The position numbers were made by a program, and so were the translations under genes. The notes beneath the pieces are model-generated. The model was not told where the DNA came from, did not search any database, and saw only the letters and a program-made list of their open reading frames with translations. Below, piece by piece: positions 7,544 to 15,854 of a stretch of DNA of 64,000 nucleotides; the stretch's first letter is position 1, and every line of letters begins with the position of its first letter. The DNA lies in the NCBI RefSeq assembly GCF_030682515.1, contig NZ_JAUXOD010000122.1, forward strand, positions 84,799 through 148,798. Direction: 5' to 3'. The DNA comes from Hoeflea sp. Its GTDB lineage: Bacteria; Pseudomonadota; Alphaproteobacteria; Rhizobiales; Rhizobiaceae.

Positions 7544-10093
7544 TCAGACGATGAAGCGCGACCAGCCGCCATAGCTGCGACGGACCGGCCCGCGCGGAAT
7601 GCTGAGCGCGACCAGCGCCAGCCCCGCGATCACATCGCCAAGCATCTGCACCGTCGTCGCATCGGCCACCAGCGCGGTGATGACAAGCGCCATGCCGAGC
7701 GGGATGTTGAGGAAGCGGATGGGGCGCGCCACTTCGGCGGTAGCCGTCACCGCGACCGTGATCGCCAGCGCCCCGACCAGATGGTCCGCATGGGCGAGCG
7801 TGCCCTCGGTGCCGAGGGTGAGGCGCGTCAGCATCAGCCAGAGGCCAATTCCGATGGAGGCCAGGAGGGTCCAGGGCAGGCTGATGCCGCCGCTTACCAT
7901 CTCGCCCATGATCGCCTTTGGGCCCCGGTCGAAATCGTCACGCGCCGATTCGTCCGGGCCGTCATCGGTGTCGCCGAACAGAAGCACCCGGAGAAGCGGA
8001 TGCCCCTGGCGACGGCGGCGGGCGAGGAACTGGCAGGTCGCGACCAGTTCGTCGACCGAATAGGGAATCTGTATCAGCATCGCCGCGGCCGTGATCAGGC
8101 AGAGCGTGCACCAGGTCCCGAGCACGATCGGCTGGATCACGATGAAGCTCACGGAAATGACACCGAGAGGCACAATCAGGATGCCGAAGATCAGCACCAG
8201 CCACGGCATGGTGCGCCACCGCTGGGCCGAGCCGATGAGGGCGATGAGGATTTCCAGCATGTAAACCAGTGCGCCGAGCCCTGCATCCGGCACCGGCCAG
8301 GCCCGAGACACCGAGGAGGTGATGATTTCCTCGGTGCCGTTCTTCCCGTCGCCTGCAATGGCGCCAAGCGAAAAGAACGGCTCCAAGACGGAATCGATGT
8401 GTCCGAGCTGATAGGCCGCGAGATAGCGCGAGACGTACAGGCCTACCAGCGCCAGCAGGATGATCGGAAGGCGCTGGAACCAGGCCGACGGCGAATACTC
8501 CCATCCCGGCGGCACCGTTGGTCCCGTCGAGGCTGCCACGCGGCTGATGCCTGGCGCCGGCCGCGTGGCCACTGCAAAGCCGAACACCAGCGCCCCCACC
8601 AGCGTGCCGTTGAGATAGGCCTGGGCGGTCGGCGCCCAGAACAGCAGTGGCGCAAACATGACCCAGAGGCCCAGGCCCGCGACCAGCCATCGCACCGCGC
8701 CGAAGCGCCAGGACAGAGCAACAAAGCTCAGCGCCATGATGAGAAGTCCCGCCACCACGTCGCTCGCGGTCATCGCCCAGCTTTCATAGCCGAGCAGGGG
8801 AGGGCTCGCCACCAGCCAGCTGCCGAAGCCGATGTTGAGGAACTGAGTCCAGCGGAACCGGTCATGGTCGCTGCGCAGGGCGTCTTCCGCCCGCACTCGC
8901 AGCGCCTCGGGGTCACCGGTGCGTTCGGCGCTTGTGCTCAGCCAGTGCGGGACGGTCAGCCCGTTCGCTTCATACCAGCCCAGCGGATCGGATTTGAGTG
9001 CCGCGATCAGTTTGGGCAGGGTGTCGCGGATCCTGTGGCGGGGGCGCCAGCCCAGCAGGTCCCGGGCCCGCGATATGTCGAGTTCGTAGTGATCGCTGGC
9101 CATCTCGACCATGAACGGCCGGATGAACGGCTTTTCCCCGTAATCCAGGGCATCTGGAACCAGCGGTTCGCTTCTGGTTTCAAGCCATGCGCCCGCGGCG
9201 GCAAGGGGCTTGGGAACGGACACCGTTGTCCAGTCGTCCGATCCGTGAATGAGCCGGGCGAGCGTTTCCTGCAGCTCGTCATAGCCCATGGCTTCGGGCT
9301 CGCCGACAAGCATCGTGGTTTCGCCGGGCAGATCCGCGCGGCGGTCGACGGTGCGCACGAAGGCATCGATCATGTCGTCCTCATGCAGCAGCGATTGTCC
9401 GGTGGCGGGATCGCCCGAATAGGCATGCGCCTTGAATTCGCGCTCATAGATGCGGCGGATCTGCTGCACCAGCGTCGGCACGCCGGTGGTCTCGCTGTAG
9501 AGCCCGGCCAGGTGCAGGAACACGCACGCCATCTCGCCGCGCTCGGCGCGGATCACCTCTTCCGCCCGGGCCTTGGACTGCGGATAGGCCCATTTCGGAT
9601 CGATCTCGGCCTGTTCGGTGATCGGCACGCCGGGCGCCCCCGGCCGGTGGACCAGCATGGTGCCGGAATAGATGAACTGCTCGACCTGGCACGTCCGCAA
9701 CGCCTGGATCAGGTTCCGCGTCCCCTCGACATTCACCGCCTCGTAGGCGGGAGAGTTTTCGCCGGTGAAATCGAAATAGGCGGCCAGGTGGATGACCGAG
9801 GCGATCTGCGATCCGTGCCGCTCCGCCAGATCGCGCACGGCAAGCGTGACCGCATCGGAAGACGTCAGGTCGGTCTCGATGACTTCGCAGGCGGCGCCTT
9901 CCCTGGAAAGGTCGATGCCGATGACGCGGTAGGCGGGCGCGAGCGCTTTGACCAGGGCAGTGCCGATCTTTCCCGCAGCACCGGTGACGACGACCAGAGG
10001 CTTGTCGCCCGAACCTTGCCGGGTTCTGGAGTCGATTTGCTCCGCGCCGTCCCCGCGCCGCTGCTGATTCCTGGCGTCGGATTGCCTTGTCAC
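7544..10093 (-). CDS. NAD-dependent epimerase fused to SPW repeats and a VKOR-like membrane domain
   Basis: A large 849-residue fusion. Residues 30-370 are an extended SDR (VVVTGAAGKIG near residue 34 and YPQSK, the YxxxK pair, near residue 170). After a linker comes an SPW-type repeat (FRWTQFLNIGFGSWL), then a VKOR-like multispan domain with WCTLC (cysteines near 662 and 665), and a second SPW-like segment at the C terminus. About eleven hydrophobic segments follow residue 415. The extracytoplasmic loop cysteine pair usual in VKOR is absent, so the quinone/thiol role is doubtful. The start is GTG 10093 with GAGGAG upstream. An in-frame ATG at 10126 lacks a ribosome-binding site. The substrate is unknown. 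Confidence 0.75.
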   Translation of the reverse strand: MTRQSDARNQQRRGDGAEQIDSRTRQGSGDKPLVVVTGAAGKIGTALVKALAPAYRVIGIDLSREGAACEVIETDLTSSDAVTLAVRDLAERHGSQIASVIHLAAYFDFTGENSPAYEAVNVEGTRNLIQALRTCQVEQFIYSGTMLVHRPGAPGVPITEQAEIDPKWAYPQSKARAEEVIRAERGEMACVFLHLAGLYSETTGVPTLVQQIRRIYEREFKAHAYSGDPATGQSLLHEDDMIDAFVRTVDRRADLPGETTMLVGEPEAMGYDELQETLARLIHGSDDWTTVSVPKPLAAAGAWLETRSEPLVPDALDYGEKPFIRPFMVEMASDHYELDISRARDLLGWRPRHRIRDTLPKLIAALKSDPLGWYEANGLTVPHWLSTSAERTGDPEALRVRAEDALRSDHDRFRWTQFLNIGFGSWLVASPPLLGYESWAMTASDVVAGLLIMALSFVALSWRFGAVRWLVAGLGLWVMFAPLLFWAPTAQAYLNGTLVGALVFGFAVATRPAPGISRVAASTGPTVPPGWEYSPSAWFQRLPIILLALVGLYVSRYLAAYQLGHIDSVLEPFFSLGAIAGDGKNGTEEIITSSVSRAWPVPDAGLGALVYMLEILIALIGSAQRWRTMPWLVLIFGILIVPLGVISVSFIVIQPIVLGTWCTLCLITAAAMLIQIPYSVDELVATCQFLARRRRQGHPLLRVLLFGDTDDGPDESARDDFDRGPKAIMGEMVSGGISLPWTLLASIGIGLWLMLTRLTLGTEGTLAHADHLVGALAITVAVTATAEVARPIRFLNIPLGMALVITALVADATTVQMLGDVIAGLALVALSIPRGPVRRSYGGWSRFIV

Positions 10094-10454
10094 GCCGTTC
10101 TCCTCGGGCCGTTTTTCTCTACTCATCAAACCGGCTCGACCGGATATTGTTCCGGTCCTGTCGCGAAAGACACGCATGCGGCGCTGCACCGGACACCCGC
10201 GCTGGGCCGGGCGTGCTGCCGGACCGCTTCCCGCGCTGCCTTGCCTGCCCGCCGGAGGGATGAGAGACTTTAAGGACGGATCCTCACACCTGGTTCCGGT
10301 CGGAACCGTCGTAGATTCCTCTCAGCGCCAGCTGGCCCGGGGTCTCGGGGTGAAGCCTGCCATCCGGCCCGCGGCAATCGATTTGTACATTTGCTACCAG
10401 CATTGACATTTGTCTATTTCCCGGGCATCGTCGATCCGAATGAGGGAGGCAGAT
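10094..10454. promoter_or_regulatory. Intergenic promoter region before the transketolase genes
   Basis: A 361-base stretch between divergent genes. No protein-like frame is convincing in it. Near its right end are CATTTG elements, including ttgacatttgtc at 10403-10414. This resembles the elements upstream of mtnK and the aldolase gene, so it is a probable operator for the SorC-family regulator. Nothing else is recognisable. Confidence 0.45.
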
Positions 10455-11384
10455 GTGCGCAACAACCGTTCGACCGAAGACATAGCCATGGGAATCCGCA
10501 GGCGGGTGTTCGAGCACTCGATGCGCAACAATGGCGGCTATCTGAGCCAGGCCTGCTCCGCGGCAGAGCAATTGGCGTTCCTCTACAATGAGGCTCTCAA
10601 TCTGGGTGAACCAGTGCTTCCCGCAGTGCCCAGGCCGTTTGCCGGCGTGCCCTCTGCCAGCAATCCCGATTATGTGACAGGTGCTGGCTACAACGGCCCG
10701 TTCGAGCCGCAATTTGACCGCCTCTTCATTGCCCCTGCACACTACGCGCTGGTGGCCTATGCGACGCTGATCGAGACCGGGCGCATGGATGCCGAAGGGC
10801 TCGAGATGTTCAACAAGGACGGCTCGTCGGTCGAGATGATCGGCGCCGAGCACTCGCCCGGCATGGAAGTCCACAACGGCACGCTGGGCATCGGCCTGTC
10901 CACCGGCGCGGGCCTGGCCTGGGGCCGCAAGCGGCGTGGCGACACCGGCCAGGTCTGCGTCTTCATGTCTGATGGCGAGGTCCAGGAAGGCCAGACCTGG
11001 GAAGCGGTCCAGGCAGCCGCCCATCACGGCATCGACAATCTCTGGGCGCTGATGGATGTCAATGACCAGCAGTGCGACGGCGCCATGAGCTCGGTGATGG
11101 AAGTGCGCGACATCGCCGCCAAGTTCCGTGCCTTTGGCGCGGTCTGTGTGGAAATCGACGCTCACGACCTGGGCGCCCTGCGCCAGGCCAAGGCCGAGCC
11201 GCATGAAGGTCAGCCGCTGATCATCCTCGCCCGCTCCTCGCCCACGCAGGGCATGAGCTTCCTGCAGAAGCGTTTCCCCCGCCTGCACTATGTGCGCTTC
11301 AAATCCAACGAGGAACGCGCCGAGATGAATGTCTCGATCGCAGCCGAACTCGGCATCGCGCCGATCGAACTGGAGGCCCACTGA
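10455..11384 (+). CDS. Transketolase, N-terminal (ThDP-binding) subunit
   Basis: The N-terminal half of a split transketolase, 309 residues. The ThDP diphosphate-binding region is visible as SDGEVQEGQTWEA with MDVNDQQ downstream, and GLSTGAGLAWG (about residue 150) is the substrate-channel segment. The start is taken as GTG 10455, since GGGAGG at 10444-10449 is ideally placed; the upstream ATG 10440 has no ribosome-binding site. It overlaps the next gene as TGATG, so the two subunits are co-made and should form one enzyme transferring two-carbon ketol units. Its neighbours are a RuBisCO-like protein and 5-methylthioribose genes, which suggests an acceptor or donor other than the usual pentose phosphates. 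Confidence 0.88.
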   Translation: MRNNRSTEDIAMGIRRRVFEHSMRNNGGYLSQACSAAEQLAFLYNEALNLGEPVLPAVPRPFAGVPSASNPDYVTGAGYNGPFEPQFDRLFIAPAHYALVAYATLIETGRMDAEGLEMFNKDGSSVEMIGAEHSPGMEVHNGTLGIGLSTGAGLAWGRKRRGDTGQVCVFMSDGEVQEGQTWEAVQAAAHHGIDNLWALMDVNDQQCDGAMSSVMEVRDIAAKFRAFGAVCVEIDAHDLGALRQAKAEPHEGQPLIILARSSPTQGMSFLQKRFPRLHYVRFKSNEERAEMNVSIAAELGIAPIELEAH

Positions 11385-12388
11385 TGGTTGAGATGGTCAA
11401 TCGCCCCTATGCCTCGGCCTTCGAGGCCTTTGCGGTCAAGAACCCCGACGTGCTGTGCCTGTCGGCCGACCTGACCTCGTCCTGCGAGATCGACGGGTTT
11501 AGGGACCGGCATCCGGACCAGTTCCTGTCGCTCGGCATGGCCGAGCAGAACATGATGAGCTTCGCCGGCGGCCTGGGCCTCGCCGGCTACCGGCCGTTCC
11601 TGCATTCCTTCGGCGTGTTCCTCTACCGCCGTCCCTATGATCAATTGATGGCGTCCGTCGCCTATCCGCGCCGCAAGGTGCGGCTGATGGGTTTCCTGCC
11701 CGGCATCACCACGCCCGGCGGCATGACCCACCAGGCGATCGAGGACATCGCGGTGATGCGCTCGATCCCCAACATGTCGATCCTCGAGACCGGCGACGCC
11801 ACCGAGGTCGAAAGCATCTGCGAGGCGGCCGATTCCATCGACGGTCCGGTCTACTGCCGGGTGCTGCGCGGCTCGGTGCCGCGGCTGTTCGACAGCCCGA
11901 TCAAGGTCGGCGAGATGCGCGAACTGGCATTGGGCGAAGACGTCCTTGTCGTGACTTCGGGCATTGCCACGGAAGAAGCCTTGCGGGCGCGCGATGCGCT
12001 ATCAAAGGCCGGCGTCGCCGTGCGGCACCTGCATATCCACACCATCAAGCCGTTCAACGAACAGGCGCTGCTCGACCATATCGGCTCGGTCAGGACAGGC
12101 GTTGTAGTGCTCGAAAACCATCTGATCACCGGCGGCGTCGGCTCTCTGGTGGCCGAGATCATGGCCGACAACGGCGTCGGCAAGCCGCTGGTGCGGCTGG
12201 GACTGAACGACACCTACGCCCATGGCGGCTCGAAACCCTACCTGATGAAGCATTACGGTCTCGACGCAGGCGCCCTGGTGCGCGGCATCGAGCGGGTGAT
12301 GGGCATTTCCACCGGCATTGACGACGAGGCCCTCGCCACTGCCCGCATAGATGCGGTCCATTCGCTGGTCAAGGCCGAGGCCCTGTAG
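11384..12388 (+). CDS. Transketolase, C-terminal (pyrimidine-binding) subunit
   Basis: The C-terminal half of the split transketolase, 334 residues. It has the pyrimidine-binding domain with the conserved activating glutamate in SLGMAEQNMM (about residue 50), and the transketolase C domain in the last 120 residues (VVVLENHLITGGVG). It overlaps the N-terminal subunit by one base. It is followed directly by the RuBisCO-like protein gene (TAGTGATG), so three genes form one unit ending at the terminator at 13553. Split transketolases occur in several sugar catabolic loci, including apiose degradation. Here the substrate is not known. Confidence 0.88.
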   Translation: MVEMVNRPYASAFEAFAVKNPDVLCLSADLTSSCEIDGFRDRHPDQFLSLGMAEQNMMSFAGGLGLAGYRPFLHSFGVFLYRRPYDQLMASVAYPRRKVRLMGFLPGITTPGGMTHQAIEDIAVMRSIPNMSILETGDATEVESICEAADSIDGPVYCRVLRGSVPRLFDSPIKVGEMRELALGEDVLVVTSGIATEEALRARDALSKAGVAVRHLHIHTIKPFNEQALLDHIGSVRTGVVVLENHLITGGVGSLVAEIMADNGVGKPLVRLGLNDTYAHGGSKPYLMKHYGLDAGALVRGIERVMGISTGIDDEALATARIDAVHSLVKAEAL

Positions 12389-12390
12389 TG

Positions 12391-13524
12391 ATGAGCGCAG
12401 ACACACGCTTCCGCGTCTTGTACCGGCTTCTGGCCGACAGTCCCGAGGACGCCCGTCAGCGGGCGCTGGGCATCGCGCTCGAGCAGACGGTCGAGATCCC
12501 CGGCGACATTGTGCCGGCGGGTTATATCAGCGACGAGATCGTGGGGCAGGTCGAAACCATAAGCCATGTCGCGGGCAAGGCCTACGAGACGGTGATCTCC
12601 TTTAGCCCCGACAGCGCCGGCGACGAGGTCATCCAGCTTATCAACGTGATCTTCGGCAATTCCTCGATCCAGCAGAACATCCGCGTGACGGGCTTTGACC
12701 CCGGTCCTGTGATCCGCGATCGCTTCAAGGGACCACGCTTTGGCATAAAGGGCGTTCGCGCCCGCTCGGGCCGCGCGCGCGGCGGCCTGATTTCCCCGGT
12801 GATCAAGCCCCAAGGGTCGAGCGTCAAGCAACTCGCCGACATTGCCTACCGCTGCACGCTGGGCGGTGCCGACATCATCAAGGATGACCACGGCCTCGCC
12901 AACCAGAAGATGGCGCCGTTCGCCGAACGGGTGAAGGCGGTGAGCGCCGCGGTGGCCGACGCCAATGCCAAGACCGGCGGCTCGGCGCTCTATTTCGTCA
13001 ATGTCACCGGCCATACGGGCTGGCCTTTGGATGAGGCGTATCAGGCAAAGGAAGCCGGCGCCGGAGGCGTTCTGCTGATGCCCGGCCTGATGGGCTTCGG
13101 CGTGGTCCAGGCGCTGGCGCGCGACCCGTCCTTCGACCTGCCGATCATGACCCATCCGAGCTTCACCGGTCCCTATGTTCTGACGCCTGAGACGGGCGTG
13201 TCGCACGCCCTCATGTATGGCATGTTCCAGCGGCTGGCAGGCTCCGACATCTCGGTCTTCCCCAATGTCGGCGGCCGCTTCGGCTTCAGCGTCGAGGAAT
13301 GCCTGTCGATCGCAAGCGCCTGCCGCGACATGGACGGCATCGGCCGGCCGATGATGCCGAGCCCCGGCGGCGGCATGAGTGTCGAGCGTGCTTCGGACAT
13401 GGTGTCCATGTATGGCGAGGACGTCGTCTTCCTGCTGGGCGGCAGCCTGTTGCGCGCCGGCGATGCGATCGGCGACGCGGTGCGCGCCATGCGCGATGCG
13501 GTGGACGGGCTCACCGCCGACTGA
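12391..13524 (+). CDS. RuBisCO-like protein (form IV)
   Basis: A 377-residue RuBisCO large-subunit homologue. Residues 1-130 are the N-terminal domain and 130-377 the TIM barrel. The active-site lysine pair is partly kept: KPQ at 139-141 (KPK in true RuBisCO) and IIKDDH at 162-167, where the carbamylated lysine and metal-binding aspartate remain but the glutamate is His167. The loop-6 catalytic lysine region is not conserved, so carboxylation is unlikely. Form IV proteins include 5-methylthioribulose-1-phosphate isomerase, diketo-5-methylthiopentyl-1-phosphate enolase and apionate-pathway decarboxylases. Because mtnK and mtnA lie in the locus, the isomerase role is the best guess. The start ATG 12391 has GAGG at 12377-12380. 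Confidence 0.85.
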   Translation: MSADTRFRVLYRLLADSPEDARQRALGIALEQTVEIPGDIVPAGYISDEIVGQVETISHVAGKAYETVISFSPDSAGDEVIQLINVIFGNSSIQQNIRVTGFDPGPVIRDRFKGPRFGIKGVRARSGRARGGLISPVIKPQGSSVKQLADIAYRCTLGGADIIKDDHGLANQKMAPFAERVKAVSAAVADANAKTGGSALYFVNVTGHTGWPLDEAYQAKEAGAGGVLLMPGLMGFGVVQALARDPSFDLPIMTHPSFTGPYVLTPETGVSHALMYGMFQRLAGSDISVFPNVGGRFGFSVEECLSIASACRDMDGIGRPMMPSPGGGMSVERASDMVSMYGEDVVFLLGGSLLRAGDAIGDAVRAMRDAVDGLTAD

Positions 13525-13552
13525 GTTTCATGAGGTTGTCCTGAAACTGAGG

Positions 13553-13580
13553 GGCCGGTCGAAAGACTGGCCTTTTTTTT
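13553..13580 (+). terminator. Intrinsic terminator after the RuBisCO-like protein gene
   Basis: GGCCGGTC (13553-13560), GAAA tetraloop, GACTGGCC (13565-13572), followed by eight T. It ends the transketolase/RLP unit. Confidence 0.92.
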
Positions 13581-13642
13581 ACTTGTATCATCGCCCGTTG
13601 CCGGCCCGGCGCGCGGCGCTTTCGAGCACGCTCGCTTAAAGC

Positions 13643-13671
13643 AAAAAAAGGCCGCATCCGGAGATGCGGCC
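13643..13671 (-). terminator. Intrinsic terminator of the minus-strand transporter operon
   Basis: Read on the minus strand, GGCCGCAT (13671-13664), a 6-base loop, ATGCGGCC (13657-13650), then seven T (13649-13643). It lies 25 bases after the binding-protein stop. Confidence 0.9.
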
Positions 13672-13696
13672 TTTCCATCCTGGGAGGGATGTTGGA

Positions 13697-14752
13697 TCAG
13701 CGTGCCGGCAGCGGCATCCACTCGGTCATGGCGACATCGGCATGAGCGAACTGTGGCATCTTGGCCGACAGTTCTTCCATGTTCTTGATGTCGTTTTCGA
13801 GGAGGAACTGCTGCGTGATCAGGGTCGGCGGCACCACCACCTGAGCGCCCGGATCGCCACCGGTCAGCATGATGGCAAGCGCACGCACGGAGACTTCGCC
13901 GACGACGGCCGGGTTGGTCGCGACCGTTGCGGCCCAGGCGCTGTCGGGTTCGCGCATCGCCGAGATGTCGGCGGTCGACACGTCGGCCGAGTAGATCTTG
14001 ATGTCCTGCGACAGGCCGGCTTCGTCGACGGCGATCTTTACGCCCTTGGCGAATTCGTCATAGGGAGCGAAGAACACCGAGATGTCCGGGTTTGCCTGCA
14101 GCACCGAGCGGGCCTGGTTGGCGTTGGAGTTGGCGATCGGGTTGTCGAGCGTGCCCATCTGGGCGGCCTCGACGATGCCCGGATTGGCGGCCTTGACCTC
14201 TTCCCAGGCGACGTGACGGCGGTCGAGCGGCGCGATGCCCGGCACGTAGACATAGCCGGCCTTCCATTCGGTGCCGTTGTCCTTGATCGCCTGTTCGAGC
14301 GCCAGCTTGCCCAGCAGATAGTCCGACTGCTCGATCTGCGGGATCGCGGCGTTCTCGACATTGACGTCGAAGGCCACGACCTTGATGCCGGCGTCCACCG
14401 CGCGCTGGGCGGCTTCCTTCATCGATTCCGTGAGGCCGTGCTGGATGATGATGCCGTTCACGCCGAGCGCGATCGCCTGGTCGACCATGTCGGCCTGAAG
14501 CGCCGCGTCCTGGCGGCTGTCGAGAACGCGCAAGTCGACGCCAAGCGCTGCCGCCTGCTTTTCCACGCCCGAGAGATAGGCCTGGAAGAAGTCGCCGGTC
14601 GACAGATAGCGCACCAGCGCGATCTTGACTTCGCCCGGATTGTCGAGCGGTGCCGGCATGTCCGCCGCCTGGACGAATCCGGCGGGAAGGGTGACGGCTG
14701 CCGCCGCGAGGCCTGCAAACAGGGCCAAGGCTTTTCTACGTATGATTTTCAT
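13697..14752 (-). CDS. RbsB-type periplasmic sugar-binding protein
   Basis: A class I sugar-binding protein (peripla_BP_4 type), 351 residues. The signal peptide is MKIIRRKALALFAGLAAAAV followed by an A-rich cleavage region. Fold markers are DFFQAYLSGVEKQA near residue 55 and the hinge segment with SNANQARSVLQANPDISVFFAPYD. It is the last gene of an ATPase-permease-binding-protein operon with a strong terminator. The start ATG 14752 has ACGGAGGAAAA upstream. Because the divergent gene is mtnK, the ligand is plausibly 5-methylthioribose, 5-deoxyribose or another pentose. The sequence alone does not tell. Confidence 0.87.
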   Translation of the reverse strand: MKIIRRKALALFAGLAAAAVTLPAGFVQAADMPAPLDNPGEVKIALVRYLSTGDFFQAYLSGVEKQAAALGVDLRVLDSRQDAALQADMVDQAIALGVNGIIIQHGLTESMKEAAQRAVDAGIKVVAFDVNVENAAIPQIEQSDYLLGKLALEQAIKDNGTEWKAGYVYVPGIAPLDRRHVAWEEVKAANPGIVEAAQMGTLDNPIANSNANQARSVLQANPDISVFFAPYDEFAKGVKIAVDEAGLSQDIKIYSADVSTADISAMREPDSAWAATVATNPAVVGEVSVRALAIMLTGGDPGAQVVVPPTLITQQFLLENDIKNMEELSAKMPQFAHADVAMTEWMPLPAR

Positions 14753-14783
14753 GCTGTTTTCCTCCGTTAAACTGATCGTCTTG

Positions 14784-15854
14784 CTAGTGGCCTCCGGCCT
14801 TTCGGGCCGAAAGCGAAAAGGTGAAGACAAGGGCGATGACAAGCACCAGGCCCTTGATGAAATCCTGGGTGTAGTAGGGCGCGTTCATCATCGTCAGGCC
14901 CTGCAGCAGGATGCCCACAAACAGCGCGCCCATCGATGTGCCGAAGGCATTCGGCTTGGCGGCGCCCAGCACCGCATAGCCGATCAATGCCGCAGCCACC
15001 GCATCGAGCAGCAGGTTGGTTCCGGACGCGATGTCGCCGCGCCCGAGCCGGGCGGCGAGCAGCATGCCGCCGATCGAGGCGAGCACGCCCGAGATCATGT
15101 AGGCCAGGATCTTGTAGCGGTTCACATTGGTACCGGCCAGGCTCGCCGCCCGCTCGTTCGATCCGATCGCGTACATCAGCCGTCCGTGCCGGGTGAGTTC
15201 GAGGAACACCCAGACCAGAATGCCGATGATCACCAGGAACACCACCGGCGCCGGCAGCAGGTTCTCCAGAATGAAATCGAACCGGTGACGGCCAAGCTCG
15301 AGGAACAGCGGCGAGAACGTGCCTTGGGCGGTCGAGCCGTCGGGCAGGGTCATGCCCATGGCGATCGAGCGGCCCTCGGTGGGAATGCGCTGCAGGCCCA
15401 CCAGCAGGAACATCATCCCGAGCGTCGCAAGCAGGTCGGGCACCTTGGTCTTGACGATCAGCAGGCCGTTGATCAGCCCGATCAGCGCGCCCATCGCCAG
15501 GCAGGCGACGATGGCGACGAAGGCGGGCTGTTCGAGCACCACCATCATGTAGGCGGCGAGCATCATCGACGAGGTCGCCACCGAGCCGATCGACAGGTCG
15601 AAGCCGCCCACGACCAGCGTGCAGGTGACGCCCAAGGCCAGAATTCCGGTGATCGCCACCGACTGGAAGATGAAGACCGCGCTGCGCGGACCTGCAAAGC
15701 CGTTGGCGAAGACGGAGAAGAAGATCACAAGCCCGACCAGGAGCGCCAGGAAACCGTAGCGGATGGCGATGTCGATCACCCGGTTCGAGTGCGGCTGTGG
15801 CTTGGGCGCGCGTGACTCCGCGCTGTTGGAGGTCTCGGTCTGGTTCATGCTCAT
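14784..15854 (-). CDS. RbsC-type sugar ABC transporter permease
   Basis: An inner-membrane permease of the ribose/xylose type, 356 residues, with about ten hydrophobic segments. It has the family hallmark GGFDLSIGSVA near residue 88 and the conserved GTNLLLDAVAAALIGYAVLGA segment. The N-terminal 35 residues are hydrophilic. It overlaps the ATPase stop as ATGA and works with that ATPase and the following binding protein. Confidence 0.9.
   Translation of the reverse strand: MSMNQTETSNSAESRAPKPQPHSNRVIDIAIRYGFLALLVGLVIFFSVFANGFAGPRSAVFIFQSVAITGILALGVTCTLVVGGFDLSIGSVATSSMMLAAYMMVVLEQPAFVAIVACLAMGALIGLINGLLIVKTKVPDLLATLGMMFLLVGLQRIPTEGRSIAMGMTLPDGSTAQGTFSPLFLELGRHRFDFILENLLPAPVVFLVIIGILVWVFLELTRHGRLMYAIGSNERAASLAGTNVNRYKILAYMISGVLASIGGMLLAARLGRGDIASGTNLLLDAVAAALIGYAVLGAAKPNAFGTSMGALFVGILLQGLTMMNAPYYTQDFIKGLVLVIALVFTFSLSARKAGGH

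Noticed and set aside
7781..10273. An 830-codon plus-strand open frame opposite the epimerase/VKOR fusion
   Set aside because: Composition is that of an antisense shadow (Arg, His, Pro and Gly-rich, no hydrophobic core), while the minus strand has recognisable domains.
12391..13524. Calling the gene a true RuBisCO of the Calvin cycle
   Set aside because: Key residues of the active site and loop 6 are changed, and there is no phosphoribulokinase or small subunit nearby.
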